A program made the translations under genes and the position numbers. From Streptomyces spororaveus (GTDB lineage Bacteria > Actinomycetota > Actinomycetes > Streptomycetales > Streptomycetaceae): a DNA stretch of 64,000 nucleotides. The DNA is taken from NCBI RefSeq assembly GCF_016755875.1, contig NZ_BNED01000005.1, forward strand, positions 8,073,501-8,137,500. The letters run 5' to 3'. The notes below the pieces were generated by a model. The model had not been told where the DNA came from, did not search any database, and saw nothing but the letters and a program-made list of their open reading frames with translations. Position 1 is the first letter of the stretch. The number at the start of each line of letters is the position of its first letter. This document shows positions 43,782-52,509 of this stretch, piece by piece.

Positions 43782-44582
43782 ATGGCCACCAGGAAGAACC
43801 TCACCGCGAACCGGGAATCCCTCGTCCACAAGGTCCGCTACGCCGCCAGCCGCCCGCACCGCATCGCCCCCTACCTGAAGCGGGCCGCCCGCGACCGGTG
43901 GCTGGCCTTCAAGCACCCCGACCACGTCAGCTACTACCGGGCCGTGATGGCATCGGACACCCGCCGCAACCCCGAGGCGGCGGTCGGCAGCCAGACCCAC
44001 GAACGCTGGCTCGCCCTCGGGCAGATGCAGTTCGACTACCTCCTCGGACACGGCCTCGCGCCCGGTGCGCGCATGCTGGACATCGGCTGCGGCAACCTCC
44101 GCGCCGGCTGGCGGTTCATCGACTACCTCGACGCCGGCCACTACTACGGCATCGACATCTCGCCCGACATCCTCATCGCCGCGAAGCGGACCCTGACCGA
44201 GCGGGGACTGCAGGCCAAGGTCCCGCACCTGACCCTGACCAGGAACCTGACGCTGGATTTCCTGCCCGACGGCTACTTCGACGTCGTCCACGCCCACAGC
44301 GTCTTCTCGCACTCGCCGATCGACGTCATCGACGAGTGCTTCGCCCACGTGGGACGCGTCCTGGCACCCGGGGGCCACTTCGACTTCACCTTCGACCGCA
44401 CCACCGGCACCGAACACCAGGTGCTGCGCGAGGACTTCTACTACCGCACCCAGACCCTCGTCGACCTCGCCGCGGGACACGGGCTGTCCGCGCGCTTCAT
44501 GGACGACTGGGAGGCGCTCGGCCACGGCCAGTCCAAGATCCGCGTCAGCGTCGCCGGATCCGACGCCGAAGCCGAGGTCTGA
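43782..44582 (+). CDS. Class I SAM-dependent methyltransferase
   Basis: The 266-residue product has motif I MLDIGCGNLRAGW near 94-106, the acidic DAGHYYGIDIS loop, and post-motif FDVVHAHSVFSHSPIDVIDE. The N-terminal 80 residues are basic and carry no domain that I recognise. The start is ATG 43782 behind CGGAG. The acceptor substrate is unknown. Neighbours give no pathway. Confidence 0.85.
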   Translation: MATRKNLTANRESLVHKVRYAASRPHRIAPYLKRAARDRWLAFKHPDHVSYYRAVMASDTRRNPEAAVGSQTHERWLALGQMQFDYLLGHGLAPGARMLDIGCGNLRAGWRFIDYLDAGHYYGIDISPDILIAAKRTLTERGLQAKVPHLTLTRNLTLDFLPDGYFDVVHAHSVFSHSPIDVIDECFAHVGRVLAPGGHFDFTFDRTTGTEHQVLREDFYYRTQTLVDLAAGHGLSARFMDDWEALGHGQSKIRVSVAGSDAEAEV

Positions 44583-44591
44583 GCCGCCGGC

Positions 44592-45485
44592 TCAGGCGCG
44601 GCCGGCCCGGTCCGATCGCCTGCGGCGCCACAGGCGCACGGCCAGGCCCGTGGACGCGAGCACGGTCAGGCACGGCAGCGCCGTGTCCTCGCTGACCACC
44701 CCCGCGAAGTGGCCCACGACGAGGAACGGCGCCGCGGCCAGGGCGAACTCGCCGGAAGTGCGGATCCCGGAGAGGGCGGGGCGGCCCGCCAGCGCCAGGG
44801 CGGCGGTTACGGTCACGGCGAACCGCCACAGCGGGATCATGGCGACACCGCCCGCGTCGAGCAGACCCAGCAGCGCCACGGACAGCGGGGCCCAGAGCAG
44901 CAGCGCCACCAGCCCCGACGTGGTCCGGATCCGGCCGGGCGGGCGCAGGTCCGGGGGACACAGCAGCGGGAGTGCGGCGATCGCCAGCGGCGGGGCCAGG
45001 TAGGCCACGTGTTCCAGCGGCATCTCCAGGGCGCCCGGCAGCGCGGCGACCACGAAGCACACCGCGGTTCCCGCGACCCCGGCGAACGCGGTCCGCGCGC
45101 CCACGGCGAAGCGCCCGCCCAGCGCCACCACCGTGCCGAAGAGGGCCAGTGCGCAGAAGCCGTTGATCGCGTACCCGAGCGGGGTCTCGAAGTCGGGGCG
45201 ACCGGTGACGTACGCCCGGTTGAGGGCCGAGGCGAGGCGGAACGCCGCGTGCGCGCCCGTCGCGGCCAGCGCGAAGGGAGCGGCCGCCGCGAAGAGGCGC
45301 CCGCCGCGGTGCGCGGAACCCACCCGCAGGCGCAGCCGCAGCGCGTGCGCCACGACGTCCCCGGCCTCCCGCAGCCGGGTGACCGGGCCGGCGCCCTCGG
45401 TCGCCTCCCGGTAGGCCTCGGCCAGCTCGTCGCCGAAGGCGCGTCGGAAACCGGCCGGGTACAGGCGCAGCAGACGCGGGTTCAC
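44592..45485 (-). CDS. Hypothetical membrane protein in a PadR operon
   Basis: The 297-residue product begins MNPRLLRLYPAGFRRAFGDE, a segment often seen at the start of actinobacterial membrane proteins encoded beside PadR regulators. About seven membrane segments follow. It overlaps the PadR gene by GTGA, so both are translated together. No function is assigned. Confidence 0.8.
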   Translation of the reverse strand: MNPRLLRLYPAGFRRAFGDELAEAYREATEGAGPVTRLREAGDVVAHALRLRLRVGSAHRGGRLFAAAAPFALAATGAHAAFRLASALNRAYVTGRPDFETPLGYAINGFCALALFGTVVALGGRFAVGARTAFAGVAGTAVCFVVAALPGALEMPLEHVAYLAPPLAIAALPLLCPPDLRPPGRIRTTSGLVALLLWAPLSVALLGLLDAGGVAMIPLWRFAVTVTAALALAGRPALSGIRTSGEFALAAAPFLVVGHFAGVVSEDTALPCLTVLASTGLAVRLWRRRRSDRAGRA

Positions 45486-45820
45486 GCCGTGGCCGTCTCT
45501 CCGGAGAGGCCCAGGCGGCGTGCCGCCTCGCGCGCGGTGGCGGCGATCCGCCGCGCCTCGGCGGCCAGGCTCTGCCGGCCCTCGGCGGTGAGGCCGTAGG
45601 TGCGGCGCAGTCGACTGTCGACGATCTGCTCCTCGCGCACCTCGATCAGCCCCTGACCCAACAGCCGCTCCAGAGCCCCGTACAGGGTGCCGGTCCGCAT
45701 CTTGACGCGCCCGCCGGAGATCAGCTCCACCTCGCGCGCGATCGCGTACCCGTGCCGGGGCTCGTCCGCGAGCGCGGTCAGGAGGAGGAGGGTCGGTTCC
45801 TGCATCGCACGATCACTCAT
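45482..45820 (-). CDS. PadR-family regulator
   Basis: The 112-residue product has the PadR winged helix: LLLLTALADEPRHGYAIARE, then GTLYGALERLLGQGLIEVRE near 45-64, and RRTYGLTAEGRQSLAAEARR. ATG 45820 is chosen; a longer form would start at ATG 45838. No ribosome binding site is visible, so the transcript may be leaderless. It is the first gene of a two-gene operon with the membrane protein. Confidence 0.9.
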   Translation of the reverse strand: MSDRAMQEPTLLLLTALADEPRHGYAIAREVELISGGRVKMRTGTLYGALERLLGQGLIEVREEQIVDSRLRRTYGLTAEGRQSLAAEARRIAATAREAARRLGLSGETATA

Positions 45821-45842
45821 GTCCGCATGGTAGGCCACTCAC

Positions 45843-45854
45843 CGGCATATGCCG
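45843..45854. promoter_or_regulatory. CGGCATATGCCG palindrome upstream of padR
   Basis: This 12-bp perfect palindrome lies 23 bp upstream of the proposed PadR start. PadR proteins usually bind ATGT-AACAT-like dyads, so this is a possible autoregulatory operator. Its short length weakens the case. Confidence 0.35.
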
Positions 45855-45902
45855 CCGGGTGGGGCGCGCGCCGGGCCGCCGGGGCGCGCCCCGTGGTACC
45901 GG

Positions 45903-46565
45903 TCAGCCGCGGAAGTCCGCCGGGCGGGTCGGGGAGGCCTCGGCGAGGGCCTTGGTGACCGCGTCGACGCCCTCCCGCAGTCCGTAGACGGGGGTGTCGG
46001 GCTGCTGGCGCCAGGATTCGTCGAGGCCGCCCGCGTCGACCGTGTCGAAGCCGAGTTCGTCGATCAGGGCGCGGACGGTCTTCTTCGCCGCGGCGTCGTC
46101 GCCCGCGACGGGAAGGGCCATCCGGTCCGCGGCGCCCGCGGGCCGGTGCCGGTCGAGGATGTCCTGGGCGTAGGTGCCGTTGAAGGCCTTGATGACGGGG
46201 TGCCCGAGGTGCCGCTCGGTCCAGCGGCTCTCGGTGAGACCCTCGTCCTCGACACCGGCGATCCGGCCGTCGCGCTGGCGCGGGTAGTAGTTGCCGGTGT
46301 CGATGACCGCGAAGCCCTCGGCCGCCTCCGCGAAGAGGCCCGCCGGCAGGTCCGGCACCTTCTTGAAGGGGATCGTGACCACGACGATCTCGGCGCCGCG
46401 CGCTGCCTGGGCCACGGTGACGGGGGTGGCGCCGGTCTCCTCGGCCAGCGCGGCCAGGGTCTCGGGACCGCGCGAGTTCGCCACCGAGACCTCGTGCCCG
46501 AGGGCCGTGAGGCGGCGGGTGAGGTTGCCGCCGATGTTGCCCGCGCCGATGATGCCGATCTTCAT
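45903..46565 (-). CDS. NADPH-dependent F420 reductase-like protein
   Basis: The 220-residue product starts MKIGIIGAGNIGGNLTRRLT, a Rossmann nucleotide-binding loop, followed by VSVANSRGPETLAAL, where SRG holds the 2'-phosphate of NADPH as in F420-dependent reductases. The C-terminal half matches the F420_oxidored layout (DTGNYYPRQRDGRI, IKAFNGTYAQDI). It may reduce F420 or another dinucleotide. It is transcribed alone. Confidence 0.85.
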   Translation of the reverse strand: MKIGIIGAGNIGGNLTRRLTALGHEVSVANSRGPETLAALAEETGATPVTVAQAARGAEIVVVTIPFKKVPDLPAGLFAEAAEGFAVIDTGNYYPRQRDGRIAGVEDEGLTESRWTERHLGHPVIKAFNGTYAQDILDRHRPAGAADRMALPVAGDDAAAKKTVRALIDELGFDTVDAGGLDESWRQQPDTPVYGLREGVDAVTKALAEASPTRPADFRG

Positions 46566-46832
46566 GAGCTCTCCAGTGCATCCGGGATCAGTGTCGCGTT
46601 CGCACCAACCCCCTTCCCGGGCGGGGCATTCCGCCCCGGAGCGGGCGTCCCCCGGTCGAGCGATGCGATCGCGCCGCCGTACGAGGGGCCGGCCGGTATG
46701 CGGGCGGGGCCCTGTCAGGCCCGATACGGCCAGAGGTGTGATTTTTCGGCCATTTCTCGCATTCCGCGAACCGGGCCGGGCCGGGACCGCGTCGGTCGGT
46801 ACAGCCACTCAGCACGAGGAAAGGCTCAGCAG

Positions 46833-47324
46833 ATGTCCAAGCTCCCGGCCAGGCGGACCGCCACCCTCACCCTCGCGGCCGCCGCCGCGCTCACCCTCGC
46901 CCTCGTCACCAGCGCCTCCGCGAACGGACCGGCGGCGGGGACGCCGGCCCTGGTCGCAGCCCGGGCCGCGGCCCCGGCCCCGTCCGTCTCGGGCAGCCCC
47001 GAGAGCGCCTTCACCCGGATCGCCGACTTCTACGGCGCCTACATCGACGCGGTCTACGACGGGGACGGGCCGACCGCCGAGCGCCTGCGCTCCTTCTATC
47101 TCTCGGACCGGCTCCAGGCGGAGTTGAAGAAGTGGGAGGAGGCGAACCACGCGGACGGCGTGCTCCGCGCGCAGAACGTGCCGCTCGGATGGAAGGTCGC
47201 CTCCACCGGAAGCGGAACGGGCCGCACCGACGCCACCGTCACGCTGACCTGGGCCAGCGGTACGACGAAGGTGTACGTCCAGGCCGACCTGGCCACCCGC
47301 AAGATCGTCTCCATCCGGGACTGA
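46833..47324 (+). CDS. Secreted hypothetical protein
   Basis: The 163-residue product has a signal peptide (hydrophobic core 10-28, cleavage after ASA near 30). The mature part starts with an Ala/Pro-rich linker. Its folded domain of about 110 residues has AFTRIADFYGAYIDAVYDGD and VTLTWASGTTKVYVQADLAT, which resembles secreted domains of NTF2-like or immunity-type folds. The start has GGAAAGG about 9 bases upstream. Function unknown. Confidence 0.7.
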   Translation: MSKLPARRTATLTLAAAAALTLALVTSASANGPAAGTPALVAARAAAPAPSVSGSPESAFTRIADFYGAYIDAVYDGDGPTAERLRSFYLSDRLQAELKKWEEANHADGVLRAQNVPLGWKVASTGSGTGRTDATVTLTWASGTTKVYVQADLATRKIVSIRD

Positions 47325-47380
47325 CCCGTCGGCACCGGGCACGCGGGGGCCGCATACAGTTCCCGCGTGAGGACACACCG

Positions 47381-48082
47381 ATGATCCGGGGCCTGGGACC
47401 GCGCCGCCCGCAGCCCGTGCCCGTCCGCTGCGGCGGAGGCCGCCACGCGATACGGACCGCACGACTGGTCCTCTACACCCCCCGCGACCACCTGGACGCG
47501 GAGATAGGCGTCGCGGCCGGTTCCGACAGCGACGCACAGCGCTGGTTCGGATGGAACCCCGACACGCTCGTCACCCCCGAGACCGCCGCGCACCTCCTCG
47601 GCATCCACGACGGAAACCGCGCCGAGCGGCTGCGGGCCTTCCCCCGAGCCGTACGGCGGGAGTTGGTACGGCCGGTGGTGCTCCCGGATCCGGACCCGCG
47701 CGCGGCGCACCGACTGCTCGCCGTCCACGCGGCCACGGGCCTGGTGGCGGGGATGAGTTCGCTCACCCCGGGCAACGGCGGGGCCATCGGGATCCAGCTC
47801 GCCCCGGACTTCCGCGGCCGGGGCCTGGGCACCGAACTCGTCGAGGCGACCGCCCGGTTGGGCCACGAACACCTGGGCCTGGAGTCGGTGTCGGCCGGCA
47901 CCGAGACCTCCAACCACCGCTGCCGGGGAGCTCTGGAGGCCGCCGGTTTCGTCGAGTGCGAGGGCCCGGCCCTGCACACGCTCCCCGACGGCAGGGTCGT
48001 CGACTCCGCCTGGTACGAGCACGAATCGGCCGGTACCGCCCGCTGCGCCGGGGTACCGGCGGCCGCCGTCACCCGGGTGTGA
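47381..48082 (+). CDS. GNAT-family N-acetyltransferase
   Basis: The 233-residue product has IRTARLVLYTPRDHLDAEIG near 24-43 and the acetyl-CoA-binding motif QLAPDFRGRGLGTELVEATA near 144-163. The segment SNHRCRGALEAAGFVECEGP is motif B. This is the RimJ/RimL layout, in which N-termini or small amines are acetylated. It ends 18 bp from the end of the convergent lipoprotein gene. Confidence 0.9.
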   Translation: MIRGLGPRRPQPVPVRCGGGRHAIRTARLVLYTPRDHLDAEIGVAAGSDSDAQRWFGWNPDTLVTPETAAHLLGIHDGNRAERLRAFPRAVRRELVRPVVLPDPDPRAAHRLLAVHAATGLVAGMSSLTPGNGGAIGIQLAPDFRGRGLGTELVEATARLGHEHLGLESVSAGTETSNHRCRGALEAAGFVECEGPALHTLPDGRVVDSAWYEHESAGTARCAGVPAAAVTRV

Positions 48083-48100
48083 GCGGGGAGGGGCCGCGGG

Positions 48101-48811
48101 TCAGGAAACCGCGTACCACTGGCTGGCCCAGCCGGTGTTGATGGTGCTCACGGACTGCTCGGCGAGGTTCACGCGGGGCGGCAGCGAGGTCTGACCCGTC
48201 AGCAGGGTGCTGTACCGCAGGTTCGGCGGCGCCAGGCCCGCGTTGACGGAGATGCCGGCGCCCGTGGACTTCAGGGTGAGGCCGTTGGTCGCCCAGGTGC
48301 CGTTGAGCAGCAGGGCGATGAAGTAGGTCCCGGGGGCGGCGGTGAACGGCTTGCCGAGGGCGAACGGCTTGGCGATCGCGTCGGTCATCAACTGGGGGGA
48401 GATGTCCGGGGTGGTCGCGACGAGGGTGCCCGTGGCGTCGTACACACCGAGGTAGCAGTTGGCGAGCTGGGCGTTCGGGTCGATGCCGGCCAGGCCCAGC
48501 CACACGTTCGACCAGGTGATCTGCTCGCGCAGGACGATCCGTACCAGGGTGACCCGGCCGCCGACCCCGGCCGACGACTGGGCGGTGACATGTCCCGCGT
48601 CATTGGGGTCCCCGGTCCACGCCAACAGGTTCTGGTCCTGCGGCCGGGGCCCCTCGAAGCCGGACCCGCCGCCGCTCTGCGCGGGCACGGTGGCCACGGA
48701 ACTCGACGTCGCGGGCCGGCCGCTTCCCGACCCGGTACAGCCGGTGAGGACGAGCAGCGCCGCGAGCGCGGTCACGAGACCGGTCGTGGCGGTGGTGGTG
48801 CGGGTGCGCAT
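48101..48811 (-). CDS. Lipoprotein of unknown function
   Basis: The 236-residue product has a lipobox LLVLTGCTGS (Cys near 24), a Ser-rich linker and a beta-rich domain of about 170 residues (VRIVLREQITWSNVWLGLAG, GTYFIALLLNGTWATNG). It resembles secreted domains encoded in phage or actinobacterial surface genes. No function is assigned. The start is ATG 48811, with GGGGG 3-7 bases upstream. Confidence 0.75.
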   Translation of the reverse strand: MRTRTTTATTGLVTALAALLVLTGCTGSGSGRPATSSSVATVPAQSGGGSGFEGPRPQDQNLLAWTGDPNDAGHVTAQSSAGVGGRVTLVRIVLREQITWSNVWLGLAGIDPNAQLANCYLGVYDATGTLVATTPDISPQLMTDAIAKPFALGKPFTAAPGTYFIALLLNGTWATNGLTLKSTGAGISVNAGLAPPNLRYSTLLTGQTSLPPRVNLAEQSVSTINTGWASQWYAVS

Positions 48812-48961
48812 GGTCCCCCCATGAGGTGCGGATCTGTCGACGGACATGATCACACGCCGCCGGAGCGCGCCCGTCCCGCCAGGGACGCCGGACTCGCCGC
48901 GTCCGTATCGACCGAATGGTCAGGGGATGGCCCGGGTCGTCCCCTGAACCGACCCTGCGGG

Positions 48962-49026
48962 CTTCCTTAAGGGAACGTGAAGTACCCCTCCAGCGCGCGG
49001 TTTTCACTGATCACAACCCTAGGCTC
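48962..49026 (+). promoter_or_regulatory. Promoter-like region shared with the one at 50881
   Basis: A 21-base motif at 48962-48982 (core TTCCTTAAGGGAACG) is followed exactly 36 bp later by CCTAGGCTC at 49018. The same arrangement at the same distance occurs at 50881 upstream of the thioredoxin gene. It lies about 85 bp upstream of the CAP-domain gene. Confidence 0.65.
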
Positions 49027-49067
49027 GGTCGCACCCACCCCCTCTCCCTCTGTGAGGTGCTACAGGC

Positions 49068-49955
49068 ATGAGCAGCCGAACTCCCGCTACCCCGTCCCGC
49101 GTCGAGGCGCGGCGGAAGAAGGCGATGCGCACGCGCATCGTCCTGTCCCTCACCGCGGCCGCCGCGGCGGTGGCGGTCGGCGTCGCCGTGGCCGATTCCG
49201 GTGGCGGTACGCAGGCGGACCAGCGGGCCGACGGCGCCACCGGCGGGAAGTCCGGGACGCCGACCCCCGCGGACACGGCCGGGACGGCGAGCCCCACCGC
49301 GCCGCTCCCGGAGGTCACCGCCGATGCCGCGGCGGCCACGGGCTCGCTGCCGCCCGGGACGCCGGCCGCCGAAGGCACGGAGTCCGCGGCTCCGGCGAAG
49401 GCCCCGGCCGAGGAGAGCAGCCCGGCCAGATCCACCCCGGCCGGCAAGCCCCCGCGTACGTCGGGCGGGAGCAGCGGCGGCGGTTCCGGCACCTCGGGCG
49501 GGTCCGGCGGGTCCGGGGGATCGTCCGGCGGTTCCTCCGGAGGCTCGTCGGGCGGTTCCGGCAGCTCCTCAGGCGACTCCGAATCCGCGGTGCTCGCCCT
49601 GGTCAACAAGGAGCGGGCCACGGCCGGCTGCGGCCCCCTGAGCGTGAACGGCAAGCTGAGCGCCGCGGCACGCGCGTACAGCGACACCATGGCCCGCAGC
49701 GGCGTCATGTCCCACACCGGCCCCGACGGCTCCACCATGACCACGCGAGTGGAGGCCGCCGGTTACGCGTGGTCCCGCCTCGGCGAGAACATAGCGCGCG
49801 GCCAGTCGGACGCCGACGCGGTCATGAAGGCGTGGATGAACAGCTCCGGACACCGGGCCAACATCCTCAACTGCGCCTTCCGGGAGATCGGCATAGGCGT
49901 GCACAAGGGCGACGGCGGCCCGTGGTGGACGCAGGACTTCGGAACGGGGAAGTAG
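49068..49955 (+). CDS. Secreted CAP/SCP-domain protein
   Basis: The 295-residue product has a membrane segment or signal (about 20-42), a long Ala/Pro/Ser and Gly/Ser linker (45-175), and a CAP domain of about 115 residues: VLALVNKERATAGCGPLSVN, GVMSHTGPDGSTMTTRVEAA, ENIARGQSDADAVMKAWMNS and GHRANILNCAFREIGIGV. The His, Glu and His residues of the CAP cavity are present. CAP proteins occur at cell surfaces and can bind lipids or act as peptidases. The bacterial role is unknown. Confidence 0.9.
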   Translation: MSSRTPATPSRVEARRKKAMRTRIVLSLTAAAAAVAVGVAVADSGGGTQADQRADGATGGKSGTPTPADTAGTASPTAPLPEVTADAAAATGSLPPGTPAAEGTESAAPAKAPAEESSPARSTPAGKPPRTSGGSSGGGSGTSGGSGGSGGSSGGSSGGSSGGSGSSSGDSESAVLALVNKERATAGCGPLSVNGKLSAAARAYSDTMARSGVMSHTGPDGSTMTTRVEAAGYAWSRLGENIARGQSDADAVMKAWMNSSGHRANILNCAFREIGIGVHKGDGGPWWTQDFGTGK

Positions 49956-50006
49956 GAACCCTCCCTCTGGGGGCACCCCCGGCGCCCCCCGGCTGTCGAG
50001 CCGCAC

Positions 50007-50041
50007 ACGTCCTCCGACCCGTACGCGGGTCAGGAGGACGT
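50007..50041 (+). terminator. Hairpin after the CAP-domain gene
   Basis: Arms of about 15 bases (ACGTCCTCC-GACCCG and its complement, with one bulged base) enclose a short loop, 50 bp after the stop codon. Confidence 0.6.
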
Positions 50042-50140
50042 ACGTGTTCGCGCCCGTGACACCGCGGCGGCGGGCGCTCCGTCGCGCCGAGCAGGGGGAG
50101 GCGGTGACGCGCCGCCCGGTCCGTCGGCCACTATGGGGCC

Positions 50141-50707
50141 GTGCCTCGATTTCCGCGCTACCTGTTCATATGGCTGTCGTGCACGGCCACCAGCGTGACG
50201 GCCGTGCTCGCCACGGTCCAGTTCGTGGTCGGCTCCACCAGCCATACGCCCCCGGTGGCCCGGTCGGCCCCCATGGTCTTCGACTCGCCGCCCGCGTGGC
50301 TGGCGGCGCAGAGCCCGTCGCCGGGACCGCCGTCCCCGACCGTCTCCGCGTCCCCGAGCCCCTCGCCCACCGCGACCGAGGCCCCGACCCCGTCGGCTCC
50401 GGCCTCCCCGTCCGCGAAGGCCTCGCCGGCCGCCCGGACGAGCGCACCGAAGCCCGTCGTCGACTGCGTGAACGGCGGACCGGGCCTGCACACCGTCCCC
50501 TCGCAGGGCGGCAAGGTGACGGTGCGGTACGGGAGCCGCGGCGTGTGCCTGATCTCCGCGGTCCCGAGCCGCGGCTTCAAGGCGACCACGTCACAGAGCG
50601 ACGACGACACCCTGACGGTCACCTTCAGCAGCTCGGACCACCGGTCGGTCGTCACCGCGACGATCGACCCGACGGCCAAGGCCAGCGTCCGCGAGACGTC
50701 GTTCTGA
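50141..50707 (+). CDS. Membrane-anchored hypothetical protein
   Basis: The 188-residue product has one N-terminal membrane segment (FIWLSCTATSVTAVLATVQF), a Pro/Ser-rich linker of about 70 residues, and a C-terminal beta-rich domain of about 80 residues with two cysteines (VDCVNGGPGLHTVP and RGVCLISAVPS). It may be a surface protein. The GTG start has no strong binding site. A terminator follows. Confidence 0.65.
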   Translation: MPRFPRYLFIWLSCTATSVTAVLATVQFVVGSTSHTPPVARSAPMVFDSPPAWLAAQSPSPGPPSPTVSASPSPSPTATEAPTPSAPASPSAKASPAARTSAPKPVVDCVNGGPGLHTVPSQGGKVTVRYGSRGVCLISAVPSRGFKATTSQSDDDTLTVTFSSSDHRSVVTATIDPTAKASVRETSF

Positions 50708-50733
50708 CGGCGGGCCGGCCGGACCGTGGCCCG

Positions 50734-50762
50734 ACGCCGCACCGGCCGGACCGGTGCGGCGT
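50734..50762 (+). terminator. Hairpin after the membrane-anchored gene
   Basis: Perfect 12-bp arms ACGCCGCACCGG and CCGGTGCGGCGT surround a 5-base loop, 27 bp past the stop codon. Confidence 0.75.
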
Positions 50763-50880
50763 GACCGCTTCGGCCGGTCCGCACCGCCGAGTCGCTCCTG
50801 ACCCCTTTCGCGGGATTTCAGCTCCCCTTGTGCCCCTTGTGCCCGCATCGGACGGCTCCCGGCGAAGCGGAAGGTGAGCT

Positions 50881-50945
50881 CTTCCTTAGGGGAACCTCAA
50901 GATCGCGCTCAGGAGGTTCGCAGGGCCCGTCGCGGTCCTATGCTC
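50881..50945 (+). promoter_or_regulatory. Promoter-like region ahead of the thiol-relay operon
   Basis: The motif at 50881-50901 (core TTCCTTAGGGGAACC) agrees with the one at 48962 in 18 of 21 positions. CCTATGCTC at 50937 stands exactly 36 bp after it, as CCTAGGCTC does at the other site. The remainder of 50763-51073 shows no gene. Confidence 0.65.
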
Positions 50946-51073
50946 ACGTCAGCCGATCGGCCTTCGGCGCCCGGGCACATCGCCCCGGCCGGCCGCAGGA
51001 CCGTCGGCTTCACCGAGTCGGGGGGCTGCTCGCCCGTCCCGTAGTTCTCAGCGCGCCTTGGGGTGTCTTCGCC

Positions 51074-51835
51074 ATGACTTCTCGCATACTCCGACCCGTC
51101 CGTGCCGGCCACGCCGCGCAGCCCCGCTCCGCCGCGCCCCGGGGCGTTCGGCTGCCCCTCGTCGCCGCGGCCGTGGTCGCGGCGGGGCTGTGCGCCGCCT
51201 GCGGGCCCTCCACCGAGACCGTCGGCTCCGCCTCGCCGACCACGGCCGGCCAGTCCGCCGAGGCCCTCGCCGCCCTCGCGCCGTCGGCCTCCGCGTCCAC
51301 CGAAGCCTCCCCGAGCGCGTCGGCCTCGCCTTCGGCGTCGGCCACCGCACAGGCCTCCTCCTCGCCGACCCCCTCCCGGACCCGGAGCACTTCGGCCGCC
51401 CCCAAGCCCGCCCGTACGTCCACCGCGTCGGCCCCGGCCCGGGTTCCCGGCCCCGGCTACGACAGTTCGGCCGACGGGCAGAAGCAGATCGACGCCGCAC
51501 TGGCCGCGGCCAAGGCCGACGGCAGGATGGTGCTGCTCGACTTCGGCGCCAACTGGTGCGGCAACTGCAAGGCCGCCGACAAGGTGTTCGCCCAGCCGCA
51601 GACGACCGCGATCCTCGGAGCCTCGTACCACCTGGTCAAGATCGACATCGGCGGCAACAGCTCCGCCAACTCCGCGCTCCTGCGCAAGTACAGCCCCTCG
51701 GGCGGCACCTACACGATGCCCGTGCTGATCGTCGTCAACTCGTCCGGCAAGGTGCGCACCGACACCCACACGACGGGCAACCCGTCCCTCACGGCGGAGG
51801 GGATCAACGCCTTCCTGCGCAAGTGGGCCTCGTGA
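51074..51835 (+). CDS. Thioredoxin-fold lipoprotein (DsbD gamma-like)
   Basis: The 253-residue product has a lipobox (VVAAGLCAAC, Cys43), a Ser/Ala/Pro-rich linker of about 85 residues, and a thioredoxin domain (about 140-253) with VLLDFGANWCGNCKAADKVF (redox pair Cys162, Cys165) and a cis-Pro in GTYTMPVLIVV. The domain is closest to the C-terminal gamma domain of DsbD. As an extracytoplasmic domain it would pass reducing equivalents from the CcdA-type protein to substrate. It is the first gene of a four-gene unit, and its stop overlaps the TlpA gene by GTGA. Confidence 0.85.
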   Translation: MTSRILRPVRAGHAAQPRSAAPRGVRLPLVAAAVVAAGLCAACGPSTETVGSASPTTAGQSAEALAALAPSASASTEASPSASASPSASATAQASSSPTPSRTRSTSAAPKPARTSTASAPARVPGPGYDSSADGQKQIDAALAAAKADGRMVLLDFGANWCGNCKAADKVFAQPQTTAILGASYHLVKIDIGGNSSANSALLRKYSPSGGTYTMPVLIVVNSSGKVRTDTHTTGNPSLTAEGINAFLRKWAS

Positions 51836-52509
51836 GACCGGCGGGCCCGGGCCGGGCCCGGATGCGTACGGCGGCCCTGGCCGGAGCCGCTCTCGTGGCG
51901 GCGGTGGCCGGCTGTGTCTTCGCCGCCCTCGGCACGGTCGCCGCCCTCGGCACGGTCGCCGCCGACGGCAGCCGCGCGGAGGCGGCGGCCGGACCGGCGA
52001 CCGGACCGGCGACCGAGGCCCGGGCGGCGGTCAGGACCGCGGCCGAGGCCGTGGTCATCGACCCCGCCGACCGGCCCGCCGCGCCCGCGCTGGCGGGCGG
52101 CGATCTCGACGGGAAGCCGGTCCGCCTCGACGGCTTCCGGGGGCACGTCGTCGTCCTCAACGTCTGGGGGTCCTGGTGCGGCCCCTGCCGGGCGGAGGCC
52201 GACGACCTGCAACGGATCGCCCGGCAGCACCGGGACCAAGGCGTCCGTTTCCTCGGGATCAACACCCGCGACCCGGACCGCGCGGCGGCCCGCTCCTTCG
52301 TACGGGCGCACGGCCTCGGCTTCCCCAGCCTCCACGACCCCACCGGCGAGCTCCTGCTCCGCTTTCCCCCCGCCCTCCTCAACCCGCAGGCGATCCCCTC
52401 GACCCTCGTGATCGACCGCCGCGGACGCATCGCCGTCAGCATCGGCGGCGCGATCACCGAGGACGAACTGAACCCGCTGCTCGCCCGCGTGACGGAGGAG
52501 GCGTCATGA
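51832..52509 (+). CDS. TlpA/ResA-type thiol-disulfide protein
   Basis: The 225-residue product has an N-terminal membrane anchor (about 14-40) and a TlpA-like thioredoxin domain: LDGFRGHVVVLNVWGSWCGP with the pair Cys116, Cys119, RFLGINTRD, and PSTLVIDRRGRIAVSI near 190. TlpA/ResA proteins reduce cytochrome c apoproteins or other thiols outside the membrane. It overlaps both neighbours (GTGA and ATGA), so the order thioredoxin, TlpA, CcdA is one translational unit. Confidence 0.9.
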   Translation: MRPAGPGRARMRTAALAGAALVAAVAGCVFAALGTVAALGTVAADGSRAEAAAGPATGPATEARAAVRTAAEAVVIDPADRPAAPALAGGDLDGKPVRLDGFRGHVVVLNVWGSWCGPCRAEADDLQRIARQHRDQGVRFLGINTRDPDRAAARSFVRAHGLGFPSLHDPTGELLLRFPPALLNPQAIPSTLVIDRRGRIAVSIGGAITEDELNPLLARVTEEAS

